Below, in pieces: positions 1-6,213 of a stretch of 34,215 nucleotides of DNA. A model generated the notes under the pieces. It did not search any database. It was not told the origin of the DNA and saw only the letters and a program-made list of their open reading frames with translations. Made by a program: the position numbers and the translations under genes. The stretch is from Myxococcales bacterium (GTDB taxonomy: Bacteria > Myxococcota > Polyangia > Polyangiales > Polyangiaceae). Within the stretch, counting starts at the first letter, position 1. Every line of letters begins with the position of its first letter. The stretch is from assembly GCA_003151595.1 (NCBI GenBank), contig PLXW01000135.1, forward strand, positions 1 through 34,215, written 5' to 3'.

Positions 1-507
1 GCGATCGGCCGCATCGCCGCGCGCATCAAGGACGCCGCCGCAGCCCGCCCGCTCTGCGACGCCGCGCGCGCGCCGCACTCGTACGTTCGCGCCAGCGCCT
101 TCGCCGCGCTCGCCGTGGCCCACGCCCGATGCGACGACGGCGCGCTCGAACGCCACGCGCTCGAGAGCGACCCCAGCGACGCCGTACGCTCCGCCGCCGC
201 CCTGGCCATCGTCGCTTCGCCGCGCGGCGACGCCGACACGCGCGCGCGCGTCAGGTGCGCGGCCGAAGATCGCTCGGGCGCCGTCGCCACGCGATGCCGC
301 ACGCCCGTCGTCGCCCCGTCGCGCACGCACGCCGTCGCCGTCTACGTGATCCCGGATCTGGCCAGCGCGCCCGTCCCGAACGGGCCGTACGTCCTGCTCC
401 TCGAAGACGGCTCGCTCCACGCCGGCACCAGCGATCGCCGCGGCGCGGTCTTCGATCCCGTCGCTCCCCAGGGCGACCTCACGTTGCTTCGCGCGAACGA
501 GAAATAG
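1..507 (+). CDS. HEAT-repeat-like protein, C-terminal part
   Basis: The reading frame is open from the first base of the window and stops at 505-507, so only the last 168 residues are seen and the true start lies upstream. The first two thirds are Ala/Arg/Asp-rich helical segments of about 30 residues (for example around 'SYVRASAFAALAVAH' and 'DAVRSAAALAIVA'), the pattern expected of HEAT or PBS-lyase-like helical repeats used as protein-protein scaffolds. The last 50 residues look beta-rich, with 'YVLLLEDGSLHAGTSD'. No catalytic motif is visible. The next gene on the same strand begins about 70 bases on and seems to have its own promoter. The repeat assignment is by pattern only and the specific function is unknown. 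Confidence 0.6.
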   Translation, partial: AIGRIAARIKDAAAARPLCDAARAPHSYVRASAFAALAVAHARCDDGALERHALESDPSDAVRSAAALAIVASPRGDADTRARVRCAAEDRSGAVATRCRTPVVAPSRTHAVAVYVIPDLASAPVPNGPYVLLLEDGSLHAGTSDRRGAVFDPVAPQGDLTLLRANEK

Positions 508-564
508 AGTGCCCGTCTCGCGCGCCTGCACGCCCGCGCATGGCGTGGCGCGGCCCGCGGCTGC

Positions 565-570
565 TACGTT
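565..570 (+). promoter_or_regulatory. Putative -10 (TACGTT) for a leaderless DUF721 mRNA
   Basis: TACGTT ends 7 bases before the ATG at 578, with no purine-rich ribosome-binding site between. No convincing -35 is seen. It belongs to the recurrent TAnnnT-N6-10-start pattern of this window. Confidence 0.4.
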
Positions 571-577
571 CTGTCGC

Positions 578-1189
578 ATGGCGCGCATGGCGAAGCGGCG
601 ACGTCGGCCCAGGCTCGGTTCGCCCGAGGGGCTCGGTCACGTGCTCGCGCGCGCCGGCGAAGATCGCTTCGCGCGCGGTGAAGCGCCGATAGCGCCGCAC
701 GTCTGGGCCGCGGCGGTGGGCATGCGCATCGCCGAGCGAACGCGCCCCATGGCGCTCGAGAACGGCGTGCTCGTCGTGCGCGCGGCGACGAGCGTGTGGG
801 CCAACGAGCTCTCTCTCCTCTCCGAGACGCTCATAGCTCGCCTGCGCGCGGCCGGCGTCTCGCTCCGCTCGATGCGCTTTCGCGTGGGCCCCATCGATCC
901 CCCCGACCGCGCCACCGAAGTGCGTCGCGCGAAGGTCCCTCGTCCGAGACCGCTCGAAGCCGATCTCGTCCGCGCCATCGCGCGCGTCCCCGACGAAGAG
1001 CTGCGCATTGCCATCGCCGAAGCCGCGAAGAAGAACCTCGCCTGGCAGACGATGACCGAGCCCGCCGTCCCTAGCGGAGAGCCGCGAGCCGCTCGAGCCC
1101 CTCGAGACGCTGAAACAGAAAGCGGTCGGCCGGCCCGAGGGAGCTCAGCTTCGCCCGCAACATCGCGAGGTACTCGCGGAGGCGATTGA
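578..1189 (+). CDS. DUF721 / DciA-like protein
   Basis: A 203-residue basic protein with the DUF721 core: a Trp-Val followed by 'VGMRIAERTRPMALENGVL', then 'VWANELSLLSETLIARL'. This matches the family pattern W..vvG..la..t.P..l..G.L.V...s..Wa.eL..l. DUF721 includes DciA, which binds and helps load the replicative helicase DnaB in bacteria lacking DnaC; that role is inferred from the family. The N-terminus is Arg/Lys-rich. An in-frame ATG at 509 would add 23 residues without family similarity, so the ATG at 578 is preferred; 587 is also possible. The Ser/Arg-rich C-terminal tail (from about 1071) runs 119 bases into the 3' end of the convergent FHA gene, so the tail sequence is constrained by two frames. 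Confidence 0.75.
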   Translation: MARMAKRRRRPRLGSPEGLGHVLARAGEDRFARGEAPIAPHVWAAAVGMRIAERTRPMALENGVLVVRAATSVWANELSLLSETLIARLRAAGVSLRSMRFRVGPIDPPDRATEVRRAKVPRPRPLEADLVRAIARVPDEELRIAIAEAAKKNLAWQTMTEPAVPSGEPRAARAPRDAETESGRPARGSSASPATSRGTRGGD

Positions 1190-1949
1190 CGTCGACCGTC
1201 GCGACCTTCCGCATCGCGATGTAGAGCTCGTCGATCACGATCGCCGGACACGGTCGCCCCTGCGCCGCGTACAGCTCGATCACGTAATCGGCCCACGCCC
1301 CCTTGCCGGTCGACGTCGCCAGCTTCGACGAGAACTTCGCCGCTTGATCGACCAGCTGACTCGGCAGCTTCCGCCCCGCGCGGCTCGCTTCGATGACGTC
1401 GGCCAGCGGAGACGCGAGCAACCGCTCCGCCTCCACCGCGCGCCCCAGCGCGAGCGCCTTCTCCGCCACGCCGCCCAGCAGTTTGAAGGCGTCGGCGCGC
1501 CTCACCATGCTCACGTCGATGTCCGAGCCGCTCCCATCGGGCGGCGCAGGCACCGACGACGCCGGCCCCGCCCCGGCGAGATCGCTCGGCATGCGGAGCG
1601 ACGCTTCCATCTTCGGGAGCGTCATCTTCGCCTGATGCCCCGTCGTCTGATGATCGCGGCTCGTCACCGCGCGCCCTTGCAGCAGCGTGAGCTCCTGCGC
1701 GCCGATGAGGATGCGATCGCCGACCTGCAGCGGCACCCGCTCGGAGATCTTCTTCCCGTTCACGAGCACGCCGTTGCGGCTCTGAAGGTCCTCGATCGTG
1801 ACCCCTTCGTCGTTCACCGCCAGCAGCGCATGCCGGCGCGACACCAGCGGATCGTCCAGCGACAGCTGGCACGTCGCGTTGCGCCCGACAGCGAACTGCC
1901 CCTCGCTCAGCTCGAGATCGTGCTGGAGGTAGCGTAGTCGCCAGCGCAT
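1071..1949 (-). CDS. FHA-domain protein (first of two paralogues)
   Basis: A 292-residue protein with an N-terminal forkhead-associated domain (about residues 5-90). The phosphothreonine-binding signatures are complete: G22-R23, S38-R-R-H40 and the 'SRNGVLVNG' loop at 57-65, so phosphopeptide binding is likely intact. A low-complexity linker follows (about 95-145), then a helical region of about 140 residues that resembles the same region of the FHA gene upstream of it. FHA domains read Ser/Thr-kinase output; the partner kinase is not identifiable here, although a Hanks-type kinase lies at the far end of the window. It is 68 bases downstream of its paralogue on the same strand and probably co-transcribed. 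Its 3' end overlaps the convergent DUF721 gene. Confidence 0.85.
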   Translation of the reverse strand: MRWRLRYLQHDLELSEGQFAVGRNATCQLSLDDPLVSRRHALLAVNDEGVTIEDLQSRNGVLVNGKKISERVPLQVGDRILIGAQELTLLQGRAVTSRDHQTTGHQAKMTLPKMEASLRMPSDLAGAGPASSVPAPPDGSGSDIDVSMVRRADAFKLLGGVAEKALALGRAVEAERLLASPLADVIEASRAGRKLPSQLVDQAAKFSSKLATSTGKGAWADYVIELYAAQGRPCPAIVIDELYIAMRKVATVDVNRLREYLAMLRAKLSSLGPADRFLFQRLEGLERLAALR

Positions 1950-2017
1950 TCGGTACTACCGACTCTTACCTTTCCGCGCGCTCGAGCGGCAAGAGTTCGC
2001 TCTCTCTGGAGCAAGAG

Positions 2018-2911
2018 TCAGGACAGCTGACTACCGCTTCGGTAAGAGCTAGCCCCCGCGCGAAGCTGTTCGAGGCGGGCGAGGCTGCGCGCGTCTTCTT
2101 CGCTCAGGTGCGTGACCGAGACGCGGCAATGCGTGGCGAGATCGCCGATGGATGCGCCTATTTCCTCGGGGAACCGCTCGATGAGCCCGGCCAGCGAATC
2201 GATGACCGGCCCCGCGGGAACGGTGGACATGCGCCGATGAATCTGCGCGATCCACGAGCCCCACGTGGCGTCGCCGAGGTCGAGGCTCATCTTCGCCGCC
2301 GCCATAGACAGCGACATGAGCTGCTTGGCATCGACCCGCTCGCCCCCCAGCAAGCGCTCTTCGACCTGCGCGGTCGCGCGGCGAAGAATGCGCTCGGCGT
2401 CCGCGGTGCGCCCCATCGTGAGCGCTTTCTCCAGGACCTCGACCAGGAGCTGAACGCTCCACGCCCCCTGCGACGTCGCGCCGAACTGTCCGCTCAGCGT
2501 CTCTTCTTCGCTCGCTTGCTCGCTGGCGCCGCAGTTCGGGCACGCCACCATCTCGCGCGGGTACGGCAGACGGCACGCGGTGCAATGGCGCAAGAAGCCC
2601 GTCGTCTTCGCGTTCTGCGAAGCGGCCGGCTCGACGCGGCAGAACACCAGCTCCTGGGTTCCGATGCGGAGCCTGTCGCCGTCTTTCAGCGGCGTGGCTT
2701 TCTTGATCGGAGCGCCGTTCAGCTTCACGCCGTTGCGACTCCCGAGATCCTCGAGGAGCGCGTCGTCCCCCTCTAGCGTGATCCGCGCATGCTGCCGCGA
2801 GACCAACGGATCTTCGATCGTGACCTGACACTCCGAGCTGCGTCCGATCAACGTCGCCCCCCGCGACAGATCGAACTCTTGCAGCAAGAAACGGAGACGG
2901 TACCTCGCCAC
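2018..2911 (-). CDS. FHA-domain protein with zinc ribbon (second paralogue)
   Basis: A 297-residue protein. An FHA domain (about residues 3-92) keeps G23-R24, S39-R-Q-H41 and the 'SRNGVKLNG' loop at 58-66. A four-Cys zinc ribbon follows, C110-x2-C113 and C124-x2-C127, which the neighbouring paralogue lacks. The C-terminal 150 residues are helical and match the tail of the other FHA protein (both have E-K-A-L-x-x-G-R then A-E-R-x-L), so the two genes are an ancient tandem duplication. The start is GTG at 2911, preceded by GGAGG at 2919-2923 (7-base spacing). An ATG 16 codons further upstream lacks FHA similarity. It is the first gene of a likely two-gene operon. Confidence 0.85.
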   Translation of the reverse strand: MARYRLRFLLQEFDLSRGATLIGRSSECQVTIEDPLVSRQHARITLEGDDALLEDLGSRNGVKLNGAPIKKATPLKDGDRLRIGTQELVFCRVEPAASQNAKTTGFLRHCTACRLPYPREMVACPNCGASEQASEEETLSGQFGATSQGAWSVQLLVEVLEKALTMGRTADAERILRRATAQVEERLLGGERVDAKQLMSLSMAAAKMSLDLGDATWGSWIAQIHRRMSTVPAGPVIDSLAGLIERFPEEIGASIGDLATHCRVSVTHLSEEDARSLARLEQLRAGASSYRSGSQLS

Positions 2912-2918
2912 CTTCGAA

Positions 2919-2923
2919 CCTCC
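2919..2923 (-). promoter_or_regulatory. Ribosome-binding site GGAGG
   Basis: GGAGG on the minus strand, 7 bases upstream of the GTG at 2911. It decides the start of the zinc-ribbon FHA gene in favour of GTG over the more distal ATG. Confidence 0.7.
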
Positions 2924-3229
2924 TCGCGCGCTGGTGCAACCAACTCGCTGACAGCACACCCACGGGGGCGCGCGGGAAAGACGACCCGCGCGATCAACAA
3001 CTATACGGTGAACTCCCGTCTTCGGCGTGGCTCATCCACAAATTTCGAAGCGTCATGGCGATTTAGGGGAATCGACGACGATACATACGTGCGCGCAGAT
3101 CGAGGACGGCTGTGTGCGTGAGAGGCGTGGGCGGCGTCCGCGCGAAGGCGCTTCGAACTCGCCTTCACGGGACCGCGGGCGCGTATGCTAGCGTCGTCAC
3201 TTCGATCTCCGACTCGATCTCGACCCCAG
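2924..3229. other. Intergenic region between divergent FHA operon and nfu-like gene
   Basis: About 300 bases without a gene, and more AT-rich around 2990-3090 than its surroundings. On the minus strand TATAGT (3000-3005) could be a -10 for the FHA operon but has no good -35. On the plus strand TATGCT (3184-3189) could serve the nfu-like gene. I see no RNA gene or repeat in it. Confidence 0.4.
3184..3189 (+). promoter_or_regulatory. Putative -10 (TATGCT) for the nfu-like gene
   Basis: TATGCT preceded by GCG, 40 bases upstream of the ATG at 3230. No clear -35 is visible. Same hexamer as the one before the gene at 14539. Confidence 0.3.
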
Positions 3230-3496
3230 ATGGACGCCGGCCCGAAAGAGCAAATCCTCAAGATGTGCCGCGAGATCCTCGCGCCGCTCGTCGAGGCCGA
3301 CGGCGGCGTGATGTACCTCGTGGCCGTCGGAGCCGACGAAGTGCACGTTCACCTGGCTGGAACATGCGCGGGTTGCCCCGGCGCGTCACTCACCCGTGAC
3401 CGCGTGCTGGAGCCCGCATTTGCCGGGATCGCACCGAAGCTGACCCTCAAGGTCACCACCGGCTGGATAGTGCCGGACGGCGCCGAGAAAGTCTGA
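3230..3496 (+). CDS. NifU-like (Nfu) Fe-S cluster scaffold/carrier domain protein
   Basis: An 88-residue single-domain protein matching the NifU C-terminal domain: 'ILAPLVEADGG' early, then 'VHLAGTCAGCPGASLT' with the C-x2-C pair that binds a [4Fe-4S] cluster between two subunits. The family stores and delivers Fe-S clusters to apoproteins in the cytosol. The usual IscU-like or A-type partner domain is absent, as in stand-alone Nfu proteins. A start at 3185 would add 15 residues of unconserved Ser/Arg-rich sequence, so ATG 3230 is chosen. A strong hairpin follows 20 bases after the stop. Confidence 0.85.
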   Translation: MDAGPKEQILKMCREILAPLVEADGGVMYLVAVGADEVHVHLAGTCAGCPGASLTRDRVLEPAFAGIAPKLTLKVTTGWIVPDGAEKV

Positions 3497-3515
3497 GCGC
3501 TTGGTCTCGTGGGTC

Positions 3516-3534
3516 GCCGGGTCCCGAACCCGGC
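3516..3534. terminator. Hairpin between convergent genes
   Basis: Perfect 7-bp inverted repeat GCCGGGT / ACCCGGC with a 5-base loop, followed on the plus strand by CTCCGTTT. It lies between the convergent ends of the nfu-like gene (3496) and the secreted-protein gene (3580) and could stop transcription from either side. Confidence 0.5.
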
Positions 3535-3579
3535 TCCGTTTGACCTGCGACGCCGCGGACGATCGGCGATCGCGGGTGA

Positions 3580-4443
3580 CTACTTCTTCTTGGGGGCGGG
3601 CTTCGCGCTCGCGGCCGGGGGCGCGTTGTGACTCGGATCGCTGATGTCCGATCGGGTGGCCGCGGCGATCGAGGGATCGATCGCCATCAGGTCCTCGGAC
3701 TTGTTCGCGCGGAGCTGCGGGAGCGCGTTGAGCGTGGCGCGCTCTTCGAGCACGACGCCGACGATCTTGTTCTTCGATCGATCGACGACGCGCGCGTGCG
3801 TGCTGCCGTCTTGCCAATCGACGGTGGTGAAATCGAGACCGCTGTTCGGATCGGCCGCGCGCGCGCGACCGGCGACGCCGATGACCGCCTGGATGCGATT
3901 GACCGCGTCGGCGAACGTCGCGCCCAGCGGGCCGTTCGCGGTCAGCGGGATCTCGTCGTAGATCTTCCAGAGGCGCTCGCCCGGCTCGGTCCCCATGAAG
4001 AAGAAGTAACGCTTCTTCCCCTGCCGCTCGACCTGGAGGACCGCCTCGTTGTTCTTGTACGAGTACTCGCTCCGTAGCCCCGTGGCGTCGTAGCCGGTGG
4101 GCGTCACGAAGCGGGTCCAGCTCCGATCGATCGCCGCCTTCTTGTTGTCGCGATCGGCTTCGAGCGCCTGCTGCTGGATGCCCGGCTGCGCCTTGCGAAG
4201 GAGCGGGTCGTAGTCCTGATCGAAGATGCCGCCCTGCTTATTGAAGGCGTTCACCACGTCGGCGTGGGTGATGCCCCACTTGAAGCCGTCGCGCATCGAC
4301 GCCAGCGACCCGACCGTCGGCGGATCGGACACGGCGGACACGCCCGAGGGTGGGTTCCCCGCGCGCGCGCTCAACGGAGGGACTGCGATGGCGACACCGG
4401 CGGTCGCGGCCAAGGTCAATGCCAGCAAACCTCGCGTACGCAT
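3580..4443 (-). CDS. Secreted protein of unknown function
   Basis: A 287-residue protein. It starts with a Sec-type signal peptide (RTR, then a hydrophobic 'LLALTLAATAGVAIAV' core, probable cleavage near residue 28 after Ala-Arg-Ala). The mature part carries 'FKWGITHADVVNAFNKQGG', charged helical stretches and an aromatic 'KRYFFFMGTEPGERLW' segment. It ends in an Ala/Pro/Lys-rich tail (…PAPKKK). It is probably periplasmic or envelope-associated. I do not recognise a family with a known function. It is divergent from the lipoprotein gene at 4505, and on its strand TAGAAC (4451-4456) sits 7 bases before the ATG, a weak fit to the leaderless promoter pattern of the window. Confidence 0.7.
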   Translation of the reverse strand: MRTRGLLALTLAATAGVAIAVPPLSARAGNPPSGVSAVSDPPTVGSLASMRDGFKWGITHADVVNAFNKQGGIFDQDYDPLLRKAQPGIQQQALEADRDNKKAAIDRSWTRFVTPTGYDATGLRSEYSYKNNEAVLQVERQGKKRYFFFMGTEPGERLWKIYDEIPLTANGPLGATFADAVNRIQAVIGVAGRARAADPNSGLDFTTVDWQDGSTHARVVDRSKNKIVGVVLEERATLNALPQLRANKSEDLMAIDPSIAAATRSDISDPSHNAPPAASAKPAPKKK

Positions 4444-4504
4444 GACGCTCGTTCTAACACACGCTGTGGCGCGCCGCGGCTACGTCGGGTACAGCATCGG
4501 TCGA

Positions 4505-5113
4505 ATGCCCCAATCAGTCCCTGGCCTCCGCGGCTCATTCTCGGGCCTCCGCGGCCGCTCTTACCGCCTCTGCGGCGCCCTGGTTGCCGGCCTCGGCCTT
4601 TTCGCCTGCACTCCAATTCAGGCTGGTGGCGCCGGAGCGGTCGATCCCCACGCCGCGGTCTACAAGGGCGACCTCGCCGACCAGTTCGACGACGCCATCG
4701 AATCGCACGCCCTCGGGCTCGAGCTCGATACGTACCTCGATCCGAAGATCGACCCGAAGCTCCACGCGCGCGCCCAGGCCGCGGACATCGTCGCCCGCGT
4801 CCGCGTCACGACCGTGACCGGCGAGATGGAGTCGGGCGTTCGCCTCTACCAGGTGAGCTTTCACATCGTGGAGCGGCTGGCGGGCAAGCACCCCGTGGGC
4901 GACGACTTCACCGTGCGCCTCGACAAGAACAGCCCGTCGCTCGGCATCGTGAAGAGCCTGGAAGGGCAGCTGGTCGGCAAGCCGCTCGACGTCTTCGTGA
5001 AGTCGTTCCCGCGCGGCGACGGCGAGCACGATCTCCACTTCCACGCCACCATCGACTCGCCCGAGGCGGCCGCCGCGATTCGCGACGCCGTGATCCTCGA
5101 CGAAGTGAAGTGA
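4505..5113 (+). CDS. Putative lipoprotein of unknown function
   Basis: A 202-residue protein with a lipobox, Leu-Phe-Ala-Cys35, after a hydrophobic stretch (residues 23-34). The N-terminus is unusually long and is built from three imperfect copies of a CCTCcGCGGC-like DNA repeat (encoding GLRG-SFSGLRG-RSYRLCG). The mature part has a beta-rich region ('ADIVARVRVTTVTGEM', 'VRLYQVSFHIVERLAG') and ends close to the map gene. The in-frame ATG at 4442 is possible but would overlap the divergent gene; ATG 4505 is preferred. It lies 19 bases upstream of map, but map appears to have its own promoter. Function unknown. Confidence 0.65.
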   Translation: MPQSVPGLRGSFSGLRGRSYRLCGALVAGLGLFACTPIQAGGAGAVDPHAAVYKGDLADQFDDAIESHALGLELDTYLDPKIDPKLHARAQAADIVARVRVTTVTGEMESGVRLYQVSFHIVERLAGKHPVGDDFTVRLDKNSPSLGIVKSLEGQLVGKPLDVFVKSFPRGDGEHDLHFHATIDSPEAAAAIRDAVILDEVK

Positions 5114-5117
5114 CTGC

Positions 5118-5123
5118 TAAACT
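5118..5123 (+). promoter_or_regulatory. Putative -10 (TAAACT) for map
   Basis: TAAACT (4 of 6 matches to TATAAT) ends 9 bases before the map ATG at 5133, inside the 19-base gap after the lipoprotein gene. The gap also holds GGACGAA, which could act as a weak ribosome-binding site if map is read from a longer mRNA. Confidence 0.4.
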
Positions 5124-5132
5124 GGACGAACC

Positions 5133-5933
5133 ATGTCGGTCGAAATCAAGAGTCCTCGCGAGATAGAGGGGCTGCGCGTCGCCTGCCAGATGGCCGCCGA
5201 GACGCTGGTGCTCGTCGGTGAGCGCATTCGCGCGGGGATGACGACCGAGGACATCAACACGCTCGTCCACGAAGACACGATCCGCCGCGACGCCTACCCG
5301 GCGCCGCTGAACTACCACGGGTTTCCGAAGAGCGTTTGCACGTCGGTGAACGACGTCGTGTGCCACGGCATCCCCGGCGCGCGCGTGCTGAAGGACGGCG
5401 ACATCATCAACGTCGACGTGACCACGATGTACAAGGGCTTCTACGGCGACACGTCCGCCACCTTCTACATCGGCACTCCGACCGCCGAAGCGCGCCACGT
5501 CGTGGAGACGGCCCGCAAGTCGCTCGACCTCGGGATCGCGGAGGTCCGCGAAGGCGCGCGCCTCGGCGACATCGGCGCGGCCATTCAGGAGTACGTCGAG
5601 GCCGAGGGGTGCAGCGTCGTGCGCGACTTCGTGGGGCACGGCATCGGGCGCAAGTTCCACGAGCCGCCGCAGGTGAAGCACTACGGCAAGCGCGGCACCG
5701 GCGAGCGCTTGAAGGCCGGGATGGTCTTCACGATCGAGCCGATGGTGAACGTCGGGAAGTTCGAGGTCGAAGTAGACCCGTCGGACAAGTGGACCGTCAC
5801 CACGGCCGACGGCTCGCTGTCGGCGCAGTTCGAGCACACCGTCGTCGTCACGCGGAACGGGTGCGAGGTGCTGACCAAGCGCGGCAAGCCGCTGCGCATG
5901 AGCGAGAACGTGGCGAGCGTGTTCGCGCTGTAG
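5133..5933 (+). CDS. map: Methionine aminopeptidase, type I
   Basis: A 266-residue cytosolic metalloprotease that removes the initiator Met from nascent proteins. All five metal ligands of the pita-bread fold are present: D95 ('INVDVTT'), D106 ('YGDTSATF'), H169 ('FVGHGIG'), E202 ('TIEPM') and E233 ('QFEHTVVV'). Conserved H79 ('VCHGIPG') is also there. Length and motif spacing are those of type Ia enzymes without the N-terminal zinc-finger extension. A hydrophilic segment ('DPSDKWTVTTADGSLS') before the last ligand is normal for the family. Downstream it faces recN across a tandem-repeat array and not a simple terminator. Confidence 0.96.
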   Translation: MSVEIKSPREIEGLRVACQMAAETLVLVGERIRAGMTTEDINTLVHEDTIRRDAYPAPLNYHGFPKSVCTSVNDVVCHGIPGARVLKDGDIINVDVTTMYKGFYGDTSATFYIGTPTAEARHVVETARKSLDLGIAEVREGARLGDIGAAIQEYVEAEGCSVVRDFVGHGIGRKFHEPPQVKHYGKRGTGERLKAGMVFTIEPMVNVGKFEVEVDPSDKWTVTTADGSLSAQFEHTVVVTRNGCEVLTKRGKPLRMSENVASVFAL

Positions 5934-5950
5934 GACGTGCGCGCAAGCAG

Positions 5951-6165
5951 GAACGTTCTGTGTCCACGCAGAACGTTCTGTGTCCACGCAGAACCTTTCA
6001 TGAGCCACGCAGAACGTTCTGTGTGCACGTGAAAGCGAACCGCGTGCACGTGCTTCGTTCTGCGTGCACGTGAAAGCGAACTGCGTGCGCGTGCTTCGTT
6101 CTGCGTGCACGTGAAAGCGAACTGCGTGCTCGTGCTTCGAACTACGTGCACGTGCTTCGAACTAC
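5951..6165. repeat. Modular tandem-repeat array (20-bp and 41-bp units) between map and recN
   Basis: The array fills most of the 280-base gap between the convergent map and recN genes. Two exact 20-bp units (starting GAACGTTCTG) lie at 5951-5970 and 5971-5990, with a degenerate copy at 5991-6011 and a partial one from 6012. Three 41-bp units (starting GTGCACGTGAAAGCGAAC) then run at 6023-6063, 6064-6104 and 6105-6145, differing at only a few bases, and a 20-bp truncated unit ends at 6165. The cores are palindromic: CAGAACGTTCTG at 5969-5980 and 6010-6021, and GTGCAC/CACGTG in each 41-bp unit. There is no spacer between units, so it is not CRISPR. Function unknown; a terminator or protein-binding role is possible. 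Confidence 0.9.
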
Positions 6166-6213
6166 GACCGCCGCCGAAATGTGATGCGGTAACGCCAGGT
6201 TGTACCCCAACCT

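Noticed and set aside
509..577. N-terminal extension of the DUF721 protein from ATG 509
   Set aside because: The extra 23 residues show no family similarity and would include the putative -10 at 565-570.
1963..2048. Inverted repeat CTCTTACC / GGTAAGAG around the FHA intergenic gap
   Set aside because: Only 8 bp per arm with a 70-base separation, and one arm lies near the end of coding sequence. Likely chance.
3505..3540. tRNA-like T-arm on the minus strand (GGTTCGGGACC)
   Set aside because: The T-loop position that is nearly always A is G, no CCA or acceptor pairing follows, and no D-arm or anticodon arm lies on the 5' side. Treated as a terminator-type hairpin.
5951..6165. CRISPR array
   Set aside because: Units are contiguous with no unique spacers, vary in length (20, 21 and 41 bp), and no cas genes are near. 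The same reasoning rejects 19797-19970.
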